The position numbers and the translations under genes are program-made. The notes below the pieces were generated by a model. The model did not search any database. It was not told the DNA's origin and saw only the letters and a list, made by a program, of their open reading frames with translations. Source: Natranaerovirga pectinivora (GTDB taxonomy: Bacteria > Bacillota > Clostridia > Lachnospirales > DSM-24629). From it: a stretch of DNA of 64,000 nt. Position 1 is the stretch's first letter; each line of letters opens with the position of its first letter. Positions 53,740 to 63,309 of the stretch are shown here, piece by piece. Where the stretch lies: assembly GCF_004342165.1 (NCBI RefSeq), contig NZ_SMAL01000005.1:124001-188000 (forward strand), read 5' to 3'.

Positions 53740-53901
53740 TTAATCAACTTTTTCAAAATCATCTTTACCTACTCCACAAAGTGGACAAACCCAATCATCT
53801 GGAATATCTTCAAAAGCTGTTCCTGGAGCTACTCCACTATCTGGATCTCCTACTTCTGGATCATATTCATATCCGCATACAACACATACCCATTTTTGCA
53901 T
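53740..53901 (-). CDS. Rubredoxin
   Basis: A 53-residue electron carrier with one Fe(Cys)4 centre, found on the minus strand between tcyP and pfkA. The four ligands are Cys6 and Cys9 ([11 protein letters not shown]) and Cys39 and Cys42 ([12 protein letters not shown]). The residues [14 protein letters not shown] and [12 protein letters not shown] are diagnostic of the family. AAAGGGG precedes the ATG. Rubredoxins of anaerobes pass electrons to oxygen- and peroxide-reducing enzymes, but no partner (rubrerythrin, flavodiiron protein or reductase) is nearby. It is monocistronic with its own terminator. Confidence 0.97.
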   Translation of the reverse strand: MQKWVCVVCGYEYDPEVGDPDSGVAPGTAFEDIPDDWVCPLCGVGKDDFEKVD

Positions 53902-54070
53902 AGTAATTTTCCCCTTTCAACTTTGTATTATGTTCTTGATATTATACTTTTGGATGGATAAACTTATACTTATACAGTTGTATTTTCTTTTGTACAAATT
54001 GGATTATCTATCAAACAAAAGTGTTATTTATATAATAACAATAATTACCATTATTTGTATAGTCCTTTTT

Positions 54071-55051
54071 TTATAAAGTATATTTATCTAATATTTGACT
54101 AACTTGGAATTTTCTATCATCAATTACTTTAATCATATTTCTACCTTCTTCAATATCAAAGTCAACATACTTACCATCTTTGTAAGCAACCACTCTATTG
54201 CTTTTGCCTTCACATAAAAGATCAACAGCATAGGCGCCCATCATTGAAGCATGCATTCTGTCCACAGCTGATGGACTTCCGCCTCTTTGTAAATGTCCAA
54301 GTATTGTTGCTCGAGTTTCTATTCCAGTTTTTTCTTCAATCTCTCTTGCTAATTTTTCTGTGCCACCTACACCTTCAGCAACAATAATAAGGTGATGTTT
54401 TTTACCTTTTTTTCTATTGGCAATAATATTATTAATAATTTGTTTTGTAGATATCTTCCCTTTTTCAGGTAATAAAACATCTTCTGAACCATTACAAATA
54501 CCACACCACAGTGCGATATATCCTGCATGTCTACCCATTACTTCTACAACACTACATCTTTCGTGAGACGTGGATGTGTCTCTGATTTTATCTATTGCTT
54601 CCATTGCCGTATTCACTGCTGTATCAAACCCAATAGTGTAATCAGTACAGTTAATATCCAAATCTATGGTTCCTGGAACCCCTATGGTATTAATCCCTAG
54701 TTCACTTAAGGCTGCTGCTCCTTTAAAAGAACCATCACCACCAATAATAACCAATCCATCAATGCCATATTTTCTACATATATTTGCCCCTTTTGTTTGA
54801 CCCTCTATTGTGAAAAAATCTTGGCAACGGGCTGTATATAATATGGTTCCACCTCTTTGAATAATGTCTGAAACACTTCTTGCATTCATATCTATAATAT
54901 CTTCATTGATCAAACCATTATAACCCTTTCGAATGCCCATTACTCTTTTTCCTTTAGCCAATCCCATTCTGACAACAGCTCTTATGGCTGCATTCATGCC
55001 AGGAGCATCGCCACCACTTGTTAAAACACCAATTGTATTAATTTCTTTCAT
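54071..55051 (-). CDS. pfkA: ATP-dependent 6-phosphofructokinase
   Basis: Phosphorylates fructose-6-phosphate in glycolysis. The 326-residue protein has GVLTSGGDAPGMNAAIRAVVR (ATP site), IIGGDGSFKGA with the Gly that marks ATP rather than pyrophosphate use, PGTIDLDINCTDYTIGFDTA with the catalytic Asp, and VVEVMGRHAGYIAL and GHLQRGGSPSA for substrate binding. The usual TIDND sequence reads TIDLD here; the catalytic first Asp is kept. It follows dnaE by 40 bases, a common clostridial order. Regulation is expected to be allosteric; no operator is seen. Confidence 0.95.
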   Translation of the reverse strand: MKEINTIGVLTSGGDAPGMNAAIRAVVRMGLAKGKRVMGIRKGYNGLINEDIIDMNARSVSDIIQRGGTILYTARCQDFFTIEGQTKGANICRKYGIDGLVIIGGDGSFKGAAALSELGINTIGVPGTIDLDINCTDYTIGFDTAVNTAMEAIDKIRDTSTSHERCSVVEVMGRHAGYIALWCGICNGSEDVLLPEKGKISTKQIINNIIANRKKGKKHHLIIVAEGVGGTEKLAREIEEKTGIETRATILGHLQRGGSPSAVDRMHASMMGAYAVDLLCEGKSNRVVAYKDGKYVDFDIEEGRNMIKVIDDRKFQVSQILDKYTL

Positions 55052-55091
55052 TTTTCTTCACCATCTTTTTAAGAATTTTTAACGGATTCTT

Positions 55092-58000
55092 CTACTTGAA
55101 CTTAAAGACTTTATCTATTGTTTTTTTGTTTACTTTTACATTTTCACTACCCATTAATTCATTAAGGGCAAGAATCAATCCATGACCTATGGCTGCTTTT
55201 TCTTTTATTTTCTTAACCGCTTTTTGGTCACTAAGATATATGTATACCTCATTAGTTCCTTCATATTGTTTCAAAATCACATCCAGATTATTCTTTAAAC
55301 CTTGGTAGGCATTTAAGTCATCAAATTTCAACCACAATTCAGTAGGTATTTTCTCAAATTGAATGATTTTCTCACATACCAGTTTTGTTTCTTCATTCAC
55401 ACTAACTCTACCTTGCACATAAATTTTTTCATCTTCATTTAACCAATCTTTATAAGCTTCGTAATCCCTTGAAAAAATAATAACTTCCACTGTGCCAAAC
55501 AAATCCTCTACTGTAACAAATGCCATAAGTTGATTGGTTCTTGTGGTTTTGATGACCTTATTGGTAATAATCCCACCAATAATCACTTTTTGTCCATCTA
55601 TCAACTTAGGTTCTTCATTATCCTCTTCCTCGTTATTAATAAATTCAAGGCTGGTGGCTGAGATATTTCTTCGCCACTCTTTTTCATACTCTCCAAGGGG
55701 ATGACCACTAATGTATATACCAAGGACTTCTTTTTCATAGGCAAGCAAAGCTTCTTGTGGGTATTCATCAACATTGGGAAGACTTTCTTCTAGTTTTTCT
55801 AAACCTTTTTCTTCACCAAGATCAAATAAGTTCATTTGACCTTCTATGGTTCTTTTTCTACCTTGAACCACACTATCTAGTATGGTTTTATAAGCAATCA
55901 TAAACTGTTTTCTATTGCCACCAAGGGAATCAAAGGCCCCTGCTTTTATAAGACTTTCTATGGTTCTCTTATTAAGGTCTTTATTGCTTAATCTTTCAAT
56001 AAAATTGGTGATACTGGTATATAAGCCACCTTCTTCTCTTTCTTGGACTAACCCTTGTATGGCTGTCTTACCAACATTTTTAATGGCTGCTAACCCATAT
56101 CTTATGGCACTCCCTGAAACTGAAAAATGTCCATAGCCATCATTAATATCCGGTGGTAATAACTGGATATTCATTTGCTTACAGTTTGCAATATACTCAG
56201 ATACCTTGGTTGAGTTATCCATAACTGAAGTCATTAAAGCTGCCATAAATTCAAGAGGATAATAGTATTTTAACCACGCTGTTTGATAAGCTACTATGGC
56301 ATAAGCTGCTGCATGGGATTTATTAAAAGCGTATTTGGCAAAATCCGTCATTTCATCAAAAATCATATTAGCCACTTCTTCACTAATACCATTGTTGACA
56401 CAGCCTTTTACCCCTTCTTTTTCATTCCCATATATAAAATTCTTTCTTTCTTCTTCCATTACATCGGTTTTTTTCTTTGACATAGCACGTCGTACCAAGT
56501 CACTTCTACCAAGGGTATATCCTGCTAAATCCCTTACAATTTGCATAACTTGCTCTTGATAAACGATACAACCATAAGTAGGTTTTAGTATAGGTTCTAA
56601 CTCTTTACATAAGTATGTGATTGAATCTTTATTATTCTTGCCCTTTAAATACTTAGGAATAAAATCCATTGGTCCTGGACGATACAAAGAAATTCCTGCT
56701 ATGATATCTTCTAAGTTCCTAGGCTTTAACTCTTTCATAAAGCTTTTCATGCCAGCACTTTCTAATTGAAAAACACCTTCTGTTTTTGCTGCACCTATAA
56801 GATCATATACCCCTTCATCACTTTCATGAATTGTATCTATATCTATTTCAATACCCCTTGTATGGTACACTTGCTTCACTGCATTTTGAATAACCGTTAA
56901 AGTTCTAAGACCTAAAAAGTCCATTTTCAAAAGACCAAGTTCCTCTAATGTTGTCATAGTGAACTGAGTTGTAATGGCATCATCTGAGTTTGACCTTGAT
57001 AAAGGGACATACTCTACAACCTCTTTTTGACTAATAACAACCCCTGCTGCATGAACAGATGAATGTCTTGGTATGCCCTCTAACCTTTTAGACATATCAA
57101 TAAGATACTTCACTTCTTCATCGGCTTTATACAAATCTGCCAATTCTTTGCTAATCTCTAATGCTCTATCTATGGTAATGCCTAATTCTGTTGGTATAAT
57201 TTTTGCAATTCTATCCACTGCTGCATAAGGCATATTAAGGGCTCTACCAACATCTCTAATAACAGCTCTAGCTGACATTGTTCCAAATGTTATGATTTGA
57301 ACAACTCTATCATCCCCATACTTGCCTACAACATAATCAATGACTTCTTGTCTTCTTTCATAACAAAAGTCAATATCAATATCTGGCATACTAATTCTCT
57401 CAGGATTAAGAAATCTTTCAAAAAGCAATTGGTATCTAATGGGATCAATATTAGTAATTTGTAATGTATAAGACACCAAACTACCTGCTGCAGACCCTCT
57501 ACCTGGTCCTACAATAATATCATTGTCTTTGGCATATTTTATAAAATCCCATACAATTAGGAAGTAATCCACATAGCCCATTTGCTCTATAATGGATAAC
57601 TCAAAGTCTAATCTTTCCTTTAACTCTTCTGTTATTTCCTTGTATTTATTGTTCAAACCTTCATAACAAATCTTTCTTAAATAACCACTTGCTGTATACC
57701 CCTCCGGTACATCATATTTTGGAAGTTTTGTCACTCCAAATTCAAATTCTACCTGGCATCTCTGTGCAATTTCGTATGTATTTTCTAATGCTTTCTTTGC
57801 ATATGGAAATATCTTATACATTTCTTCTGGGGATTTACAATAAAATTGTCCACCACTGTAACGCATTCTATCTTCGTCATCCACTTTTTTATTGGTTTGT
57901 ATACACAAAAGAATATCGTGGGCTTCCACATCTTCTTTATAGGTATAGTGAATGTCATTGGTGGCTACAAGGGGAATGCCTGTGTCTTCACTTAATCGAA

Positions 58001-58577
58001 TCAATTGTTGATTCACTGTTTTTTGCTCTTTGTACCCATGGTCTTGTAATTCTAAAAAGAAATTATTCTTCCCTAGAATTTCTTGATAAGTTAATGCTGC
58101 TTCCTTAGCTAAATCATAGGAATAATTCAGCATCTTATTAGACACTTCTCCACCAAGACAAGCACTTAAGCCAATTAAACCTTCACTATTCTCTCTTAGA
58201 ATATCGTAATCTATTCTAGGACGATAATAAAACCCATCAATAAACCCTCTTGAAACCAATTTCATTAAGTTCTCATAACCTTTTTGATTCTCAGCTAATA
58301 AAACCAAGTGATAATTCTTATCATCCACCTTTGGTTCTTTATCAAAGCGGGTTCTAGGTGCCACATAGACTTCACAGCCAATAATCGGCTTAATTCCTTG
58401 TTTTTTAGCTTCTTTATAAAAATCTATTACACCAAACATAACGCCATGGTCTGTAATAGCTATACTGTCCATACCTTGTTCTTTAACAACACTTAATAAT
58501 TCTTTAATTTTACTTGACCCATCTAACAAACTGTACTCTGTATGTACATGGAGATGGGTAAACTTTAGTTGTTCCAT
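55092..58577 (-). CDS. dnaE: DNA polymerase III subunit alpha
   Basis: Replicative-type polymerase of the DnaE class, 1161 residues. An N-terminal PHP domain (about 1-280, HLHVHTEYSLLDGSSKI) precedes the catalytic palm with GPGRGSAAGSLVSY and the Asp pair in PDIDIDFCYERR; the third acidic residue lies further on. The fingers and helix-hairpin-helix region follow, then an OB-fold nucleic-acid domain (about 1000-1090, VIIGGIITNKVIKTTR). There is no proofreading exonuclease domain, so it is DnaE and not PolC. It is upstream of pfkA on the same strand. Confidence 0.96.
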   Translation of the reverse strand: MEQLKFTHLHVHTEYSLLDGSSKIKELLSVVKEQGMDSIAITDHGVMFGVIDFYKEAKKQGIKPIIGCEVYVAPRTRFDKEPKVDDKNYHLVLLAENQKGYENLMKLVSRGFIDGFYYRPRIDYDILRENSEGLIGLSACLGGEVSNKMLNYSYDLAKEAALTYQEILGKNNFFLELQDHGYKEQKTVNQQLIRLSEDTGIPLVATNDIHYTYKEDVEAHDILLCIQTNKKVDDEDRMRYSGGQFYCKSPEEMYKIFPYAKKALENTYEIAQRCQVEFEFGVTKLPKYDVPEGYTASGYLRKICYEGLNNKYKEITEELKERLDFELSIIEQMGYVDYFLIVWDFIKYAKDNDIIVGPGRGSAAGSLVSYTLQITNIDPIRYQLLFERFLNPERISMPDIDIDFCYERRQEVIDYVVGKYGDDRVVQIITFGTMSARAVIRDVGRALNMPYAAVDRIAKIIPTELGITIDRALEISKELADLYKADEEVKYLIDMSKRLEGIPRHSSVHAAGVVISQKEVVEYVPLSRSNSDDAITTQFTMTTLEELGLLKMDFLGLRTLTVIQNAVKQVYHTRGIEIDIDTIHESDEGVYDLIGAAKTEGVFQLESAGMKSFMKELKPRNLEDIIAGISLYRPGPMDFIPKYLKGKNNKDSITYLCKELEPILKPTYGCIVYQEQVMQIVRDLAGYTLGRSDLVRRAMSKKKTDVMEEERKNFIYGNEKEGVKGCVNNGISEEVANMIFDEMTDFAKYAFNKSHAAAYAIVAYQTAWLKYYYPLEFMAALMTSVMDNSTKVSEYIANCKQMNIQLLPPDINDGYGHFSVSGSAIRYGLAAIKNVGKTAIQGLVQEREEGGLYTSITNFIERLSNKDLNKRTIESLIKAGAFDSLGGNRKQFMIAYKTILDSVVQGRKRTIEGQMNLFDLGEEKGLEKLEESLPNVDEYPQEALLAYEKEVLGIYISGHPLGEYEKEWRRNISATSLEFINNEEEDNEEPKLIDGQKVIIGGIITNKVIKTTRTNQLMAFVTVEDLFGTVEVIIFSRDYEAYKDWLNEDEKIYVQGRVSVNEETKLVCEKIIQFEKIPTELWLKFDDLNAYQGLKNNLDVILKQYEGTNEVYIYLSDQKAVKKIKEKAAIGHGLILALNELMGSENVKVNKKTIDKVFKFK

Positions 58578-58693
58578 ATGACCCCAACCTTTTCTTTTCT
58601 GACAAATGACTACATAGATAGTTTTATTTTATCATAAGGATTGTTTCTTTACTAGTAGGTGGATTGACTAGAATCCATAGCATTTTCTAGGAA

Positions 58694-58733
58694 ATAAAAA
58701 ATAATTCATCTTAGTCCCCTAAAATGAATTATT
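58694..58733 (-). terminator. Intrinsic terminator after the DUF4234 gene
   Basis: Minus-strand 10-bp stem AATAATTCAT/ATGAATTATT (58700-58709 with 58724-58733) followed by a T run. It lies about 10 bases past the stop codon. The rest of the gap up to dnaE shows no other feature. Confidence 0.8.
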
Positions 58734-58741
58734 TATGTTTT

Positions 58742-59107
58742 TTAATATTCTACTCTGTAGTGATTATGATTGTCACAGATTTCATTTATTTTATGCTGTA
58801 TGATGGCATCTGATATGATGCTTAGTCTAAAAATAGAAAGTATAAGAAGCAATACTGAATCATCGTTAGCATACATATTGGCTTTAACTTGGGCATTGTA
58901 GACTCTTTTACCCATTTTATAATACCAATAGTAGAAATAAAGTCCACAAGTTAAAAATCCAAGTAAAATTTCTAAACCTGCACTACTTTCACTTTCCCCA
59001 TTATAACGAATTAAATCATCAGCCATTCCATAGATCCAGAATATATTATATATTCCACAAGTCAAAAATGTTAAAAGAATTGACACACCAATACTTCTTT
59101 TTTGCAT
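58742..59107 (-). CDS. DUF4234 domain membrane protein
   Basis: A 121-residue membrane protein with the DUF4234 pattern: N-terminal helix ILLTFLTCGIYNIFWIYGM, a loop with DDLIRYNGE, a second similar helix ILLGFLTCGLYFYYWYYKMG, and a third hydrophobic segment (LLLILSIFRLSIISDAI). The repeated FLTCG(I/L)Y motif is the family hallmark. The C-terminal tail NEICDNHNH is short and His/Asn-rich. No function is known. AGGGGG precedes the ATG. It appears monocistronic. Confidence 0.85.
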   Translation of the reverse strand: MQKRSIGVSILLTFLTCGIYNIFWIYGMADDLIRYNGESESSAGLEILLGFLTCGLYFYYWYYKMGKRVYNAQVKANMYANDDSVLLLILSIFRLSIISDAIIQHKINEICDNHNHYRVEY

Positions 59108-59330
59108 ATAAATGTCCCCCTAAAATGTACTTAGATTGATTTTACCATAAAATGTTATATTTTACACATAACATTTCCAAGTTATTATTCTGCTAAGTGA
59201 AATTAAACCTTTTTATAAAGTATAATGAGCATTTCTTCCTTTTCCTTGTATTCTTATAACCTTTTTATTCTGTCATAGTATTCAGGATTTTCCTTGCTCT
59301 TCTATCTAATAAATAAAATTCATACTCTCT

Positions 59331-59367
59331 GTTCTAACGACAACACGACCGTCCCTCTGTGTCTCTC
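59331..59367 (-). repeat. Possible REP-like sequence fragment
   Basis: On the minus strand the segment ACACAGAGGGACGGTCGTG recalls imperfect palindromes with a GAGGGACGGT-type core that I recall as widespread in clostridial genomes near Y1-type (REP-associated) transposases. The flanking GACA and TGTC words are partly complementary. It lies 10-50 bases past the stop of the DUF5050-type gene. The rest of the 59108-59377 gap holds nothing else that I recognise. Confidence 0.4.
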
Positions 59368-59377
59368 ATAAATTGAT

Positions 59378-60973
59378 TCATTCTATTTTTAATAATTTTA
59401 TTGAACCATCTTTCATGGTCATTATAATTCTATCTTCATAAGTAAAAATGTCTTCCACTTGATCTGTAATGGCTAGATTTATATTTCCTTCATCATCAAA
59501 TATCTTCAACCCATAATCTTTTCCTTCTGCCAATTTGCAAACCAATTTATTGTTTACTACTTTGATTCTTTCAATGGACTCCTTTAGAACAAGTGTGTCT
59601 TCACCACATTCCTCCACCTTGTAAAGATAAAATTGTTTTTCTTCATCTTCCACCAAATAAAAGGGGTTATGATTAATTATATCAAACCATTCTATAGTTG
59701 TTGGCAACTCTATATCTATTATTTTTTGTTCATTCGTTCCATCTAAGTTTGCTACATACAAATCCTCATCGAAATCTTTTATATAATAAATCTTGCCCTC
59801 AATAATTTTGAACCAATTTACACTTGAATCTACTACTCTAGCTATTTCATTCGTAATTAGATTTATGTTATATATTTTATTTAAGTCTCCATTTTCTAAT
59901 GGATAAGAAGATGCCATTATATAAACATTCTCTTCAATTACCGTAGTCATATTATTACCATTGAAACCACTTGTTTGTTCATCAATTTCTATATGCCATC
60001 CATAGATTAGGTTTGAATCTCCAAGTCTTCTACTCTCTTGATTCTTATCTGATGGTAAAAATTCAAGATTATTACCATCAGGCGGGACGGATTGATTAAT
60101 AATTAAGGTACCATTAGAAACCTTTTTAAGATCAAGGTATCCCCTGTACTCTACAGTAGCTCTTCCATCATCATTTACTTTGCAGTATACATCATATCCC
60201 ATTACAGCACCGCCATAATGATAAGAAAACCAAAGTTCATTGTCTCTTATATCGAAGGACACACGATTATTAAATCCATATGAATCATTCAAATCATAGG
60301 AATATACCAATTCTTTTTCTAAGATATTATTTTTAGGTACCCTATAGATTTCATTTGTAGCTTCTACTGTTTCTACAAAATAATAATACCCCTCAAAAAG
60401 CATAATACCATTTTCACTAACATCTCTTGAAAGATTTAAAGTTTCTAACTGTGGATTTTTAGAATTGATCATAAGTCCTTCTGCATTATCCCACTTATAA
60501 TCCCAATTAAATTCATCATGTGCAATCTTCCATGTTAACGGAAAATACGTTACATCTCTAAAAACTAAAAATGGATATTCTTCCTTAGCATTATTTATTG
60601 ATTTTCCGTTTATTTTAATCTTGAATTCAGGTATAGTTGCATTATAAGCATCTTGGTTTTTCAACTGTGTTTTATATGACACATAAGAAGATGTGACTTT
60701 ACTTTCATAGATTTCAAAACCTTCGTTTTGAGACCATTTAGTTTCAAGCCCTAAAAGCCTACAATCATACCACGTCATTGGAAAATATGTAATATTTTTG
60801 TATACTAGCAGTGGATATTCTCGATACTCATTTTCAACCACATTTCCATTTAATGTAACTGTGAACTTTGGCAACTGAACCTTCACATTTTTTTCTGCTG
60901 CAATACTTTGTGTAGGTATTAAATTTAATGATAGAATAAATAATAATACCAATACATATAACTTTTTACCCAT
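59378..60973 (-). CDS. Secreted protein with copper-amine-oxidase-like stalk repeats and DUF5050-like domain
   Basis: An exported 531-residue protein of unknown function. A signal peptide (about 1-25, ending near QSIAAEK) has a basic start and a hydrophobic core. Two repeats near residues 35-85 and 100-150 share the pattern YPLLVYKNITYFPMTW and YPFLVFRDVTYFPLTW, typical of copper amine oxidase-like N-terminal (stalk) domains. The remainder (about 180-531) has repeated short beta hairpins such as IEGKIYYIKDFDEDLYVANL, resembling the beta-propeller-like DUF5050. It may sense or bind cell-surface material. GGGGAG precedes the ATG. No neighbour suggests a partner. Confidence 0.8.
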   Translation of the reverse strand: MGKKLYVLVLLFILSLNLIPTQSIAAEKNVKVQLPKFTVTLNGNVVENEYREYPLLVYKNITYFPMTWYDCRLLGLETKWSQNEGFEIYESKVTSSYVSYKTQLKNQDAYNATIPEFKIKINGKSINNAKEEYPFLVFRDVTYFPLTWKIAHDEFNWDYKWDNAEGLMINSKNPQLETLNLSRDVSENGIMLFEGYYYFVETVEATNEIYRVPKNNILEKELVYSYDLNDSYGFNNRVSFDIRDNELWFSYHYGGAVMGYDVYCKVNDDGRATVEYRGYLDLKKVSNGTLIINQSVPPDGNNLEFLPSDKNQESRRLGDSNLIYGWHIEIDEQTSGFNGNNMTTVIEENVYIMASSYPLENGDLNKIYNINLITNEIARVVDSSVNWFKIIEGKIYYIKDFDEDLYVANLDGTNEQKIIDIELPTTIEWFDIINHNPFYLVEDEEKQFYLYKVEECGEDTLVLKESIERIKVVNNKLVCKLAEGKDYGLKIFDDEGNINLAITDQVEDIFTYEDRIIMTMKDGSIKLLKIE

Positions 60974-61145
60974 ATATAATCTCCCCTATATTTCTGATAT
61001 TTTTAATATCCTTTTAAACTTATCACTATATTTCATTTTTGTAAATATTTTTCTGTATTAAGTGACAGTTACTTGAGAGTTTTCTTATTATCTGACCTAT
61101 ATCCAATCCTAACTTCAATTGTTGCATATACATAGATAAATTATT

Positions 61146-61339
61146 TTACAAAATCATTCCACCAACAAAAATAGCAATAATATAAAGAAATACAGAAATT
61201 ATATAAAACTTATACAACCAATAATAATGGCTTATAATCCCATAATTTTTAGTAATTGCATTTCTCTATAGCCTATGGCTTTCATTAAACCAAATTCACC
61301 TAACAATTGAGCAGGTGATTTTCTTGCAGTTTTTTCCAT
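61146..61339 (-). pseudogene. Frame-shifted membrane protein remnant, possibly an ABC permease tail
   Basis: The minus strand reads a peptide containing LGEFGLMKAIGYREMQLL, then, after a one-base shift near 61225, a hydrophobic tail with LYIIAIFVGGMIL and a stop. The first part resembles the cytoplasmic loop of FtsX/MacB-type permeases (GLMKAIG). The second looks like the last membrane helix of such a protein. The two frames join cleanly, so this looks like the decayed 3-prime end of a gene. Upstream coding sequence is absent; the purD terminator lies there. The rest of the 60974-61399 gap shows nothing. Confidence 0.45.
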
Positions 61340-61353
61340 TTATTTATTTGTAC

Positions 61354-61388
61354 AAAAAATCTCTCTTTATACAAAGAGAGATTTTTTT
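61354..61388 (-). terminator. Intrinsic terminator after purD
   Basis: Stem of about 14 bp (61354-61367 with 61373-61388 region), CTCTCTT/AAGAGAG flanked by A and T runs, starting about 12 bases past the purD stop. It marks the end of the purine operon. Confidence 0.88.
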
Positions 61389-61399
61389 ATCCATACCAT

Positions 61400-62665
61400 C
61401 TATTCAATTGACTTACCAATATCACTTCTATAATATTTATTATCAAAGCTTACATTTTCAACTGCTTTATAAGCATTTTTTCTTGCTGTTTTTAGGTCTT
61501 CCCCTTTTGCTACTACGCCTAATACTCTTCCACCGTTTGTTACTATTTTTCCGTCTTTATTGGCTGTTCCTGCGTGGAAGCAGTGGTAGTTTTCTTGAGT
61601 GTCAAACCAATCTAATCCTTTGATTTCAAAGCCTTTGTCGTAGTTTAGTGGGTAACCATCTGATGCTAGTACCACACATACGGCTGCGTCATCTGTGAAT
61701 TTTAATTCTATTTCATTTAGTCTACCTTCTATACATGCTTCTACCACATCTACTAAGTCATTTTCCATTCTTGGAAGAACTACTTGTGCTTCTGGATCAC
61801 CGAATCTTGCATTGTATTCTAATACTTTTGGTCCTTCTGGTGTTAGCATTAGGCCAACGAATAGAATACCCGTAAAAGGTCTGCCTTCACTTTTCATTGC
61901 ATCGATACTTGCTTGATAAATATGTTTCTCACAAAATTCATGAACTTTATCTGTGTAAAATGGACTTGGTGAGAATGTGCCCATTCCTCCAGTGTTTAAG
62001 CCTTCATCATTGTCTTTTGCTCTTTTATGATCTTGTGCACTTGTCATTGGAATGATATGGTCCCCATCACAAAAAGCCAGTACAGACACTTCTCTTCCTG
62101 TCATAAATTCTTCTATAACAAGCTTGTCTCCAGCGTCTCCAAACTTTTTATCTACCATAATGGTATTGATACCTTCTAAGGCTTCTTCATAACTTTCACA
62201 AATCAATACCCCTTTACCTAATGCCAAACCATCTGCTTTTAATACCACTGGATAGGTACTAGACTTTAAGTATTCTATGGCCTCATCTGCATCTGTGAAC
62301 ACTTCATAGCCTGCTGTTGGAATATTGTATTTTTTCATTAAGTCTTTTGAAAAGGCTTTTGATCCTTCAATGATTGCCGCTTCTTTTGTTGGGCCAAATA
62401 CTTTTAACCCTTCTTTTTCGAAAACATTTACAACGCCTAACATTAAAGGATCGTCCATCCCAATAATGGTTAGGTCTATGCTGTTTTCTTTTGCAAAGGC
62501 TACCAATCCTTCAATGTCCGTTGCTTTTATATCAACGCATTCTGCTAATGATTGTATGCCTGCATTACCTGGCGCACAGAAGATTTGATCTACTCTAGTA
62601 CTTTGAGATAACTTCCATACTATTGTATGCTCTCTTCCACCACTACCAACGACTAATACTTTCAT
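61400..62665 (-). CDS. purD: Phosphoribosylamine--glycine ligase
   Basis: Second step of purine synthesis: joins glycine to phosphoribosylamine using ATP. The 421-residue protein has an ATP-grasp fold: N-terminal VLVVGSGGREHTIVWKLS, ATP-binding VLKADGLALGKGVLI, the metal- and ATP-site FVGLMLTPEGPKVLEYNARFGDPE (residues at its second half), and a C-terminal domain. It starts at an ATGA overlap with the purN stop, with GGAGG upstream, so it is coupled to purN. It ends the operon at a strong terminator. purH, which often sits between purN and purD, is not there. Confidence 0.96.
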   Translation of the reverse strand: MKVLVVGSGGREHTIVWKLSQSTRVDQIFCAPGNAGIQSLAECVDIKATDIEGLVAFAKENSIDLTIIGMDDPLMLGVVNVFEKEGLKVFGPTKEAAIIEGSKAFSKDLMKKYNIPTAGYEVFTDADEAIEYLKSSTYPVVLKADGLALGKGVLICESYEEALEGINTIMVDKKFGDAGDKLVIEEFMTGREVSVLAFCDGDHIIPMTSAQDHKRAKDNDEGLNTGGMGTFSPSPFYTDKVHEFCEKHIYQASIDAMKSEGRPFTGILFVGLMLTPEGPKVLEYNARFGDPEAQVVLPRMENDLVDVVEACIEGRLNEIELKFTDDAAVCVVLASDGYPLNYDKGFEIKGLDWFDTQENYHCFHAGTANKDGKIVTNGGRVLGVVAKGEDLKTARKNAYKAVENVSFDNKYYRSDIGKSIE

Positions 62666-63309
62666 TTAGCTTCCTCCTTTGTATTACCTTTAGTAATCAC
62701 TCTATTACCTTCTATGATAATCTCATTGTTTGCGATCATTTGTATGGCTTGGGGCATTATTTCCCATTCTGCTTCTTCCATTACTCTTTTTTGTAATGTG
62801 CTCGGTGTGTCTTCTTGTAATACTTTTACCACCTTTTGCATGATGATAGGTCCTGTATCTGTCCCCTCATCTACAAAATGCACCGTTGCACCTGTGTACT
62901 GAACACCACGTTCAAGAGCTGCTTCATGTACTTTTAATCCGTAAAATCCTTTTCCGCTAAATGCAGGAATTAAAGATGGGTGTACATTGATGATACGGTT
63001 TTCAAAAGTTTGTATAACCTCTTTATCTAGAACAACTAAAAAGCCTGCAAGTACTACTAAATCAATACTTGCATCTTTTAAAGTCTTTATTAATTCTTGA
63101 TTAAATGCTTCTTTGTTTTCAAAGGTTTTAGGGGCTAGGCACTTTGTAGGAATATTGTACTTACTGGCTCTCTCTAATGCATAAGCATCTTCTTTATTGC
63201 TAATAACCAATCCTATTTCTACATTTTTTAATTGTCCATTCTCTACTCGATCTATTATGGCTTGTAGATTTGTTCCACCACCAGAAACAAGTACACCAAT
63301 TCTTAACAT
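62662..63309 (-). CDS. purN: Phosphoribosylglycinamide formyltransferase (PurN)
   Basis: Third step of purine synthesis: formyl transfer from 10-formyltetrahydrofolate to GAR. The 215-residue protein has [15 protein letters not shown], the [12 protein letters not shown] strand, and the active site [23 protein letters not shown] with the conserved Asn-His-Pro triad, followed by [18 protein letters not shown], which holds the catalytic Asp. It overlaps both neighbours: 7 bases with purM and 4 bases with purD. This is the tightest part of the operon. Confidence 0.96.
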   Translation of the reverse strand: MLRIGVLVSGGGTNLQAIIDRVENGQLKNVEIGLVISNKEDAYALERASKYNIPTKCLAPKTFENKEAFNQELIKTLKDASIDLVVLAGFLVVLDKEVIQTFENRIINVHPSLIPAFSGKGFYGLKVHEAALERGVQYTGATVHFVDEGTDTGPIIMQKVVKVLQEDTPSTLQKRVMEEAEWEIMPQAIQMIANNEIIIEGNRVITKGNTKEEAK

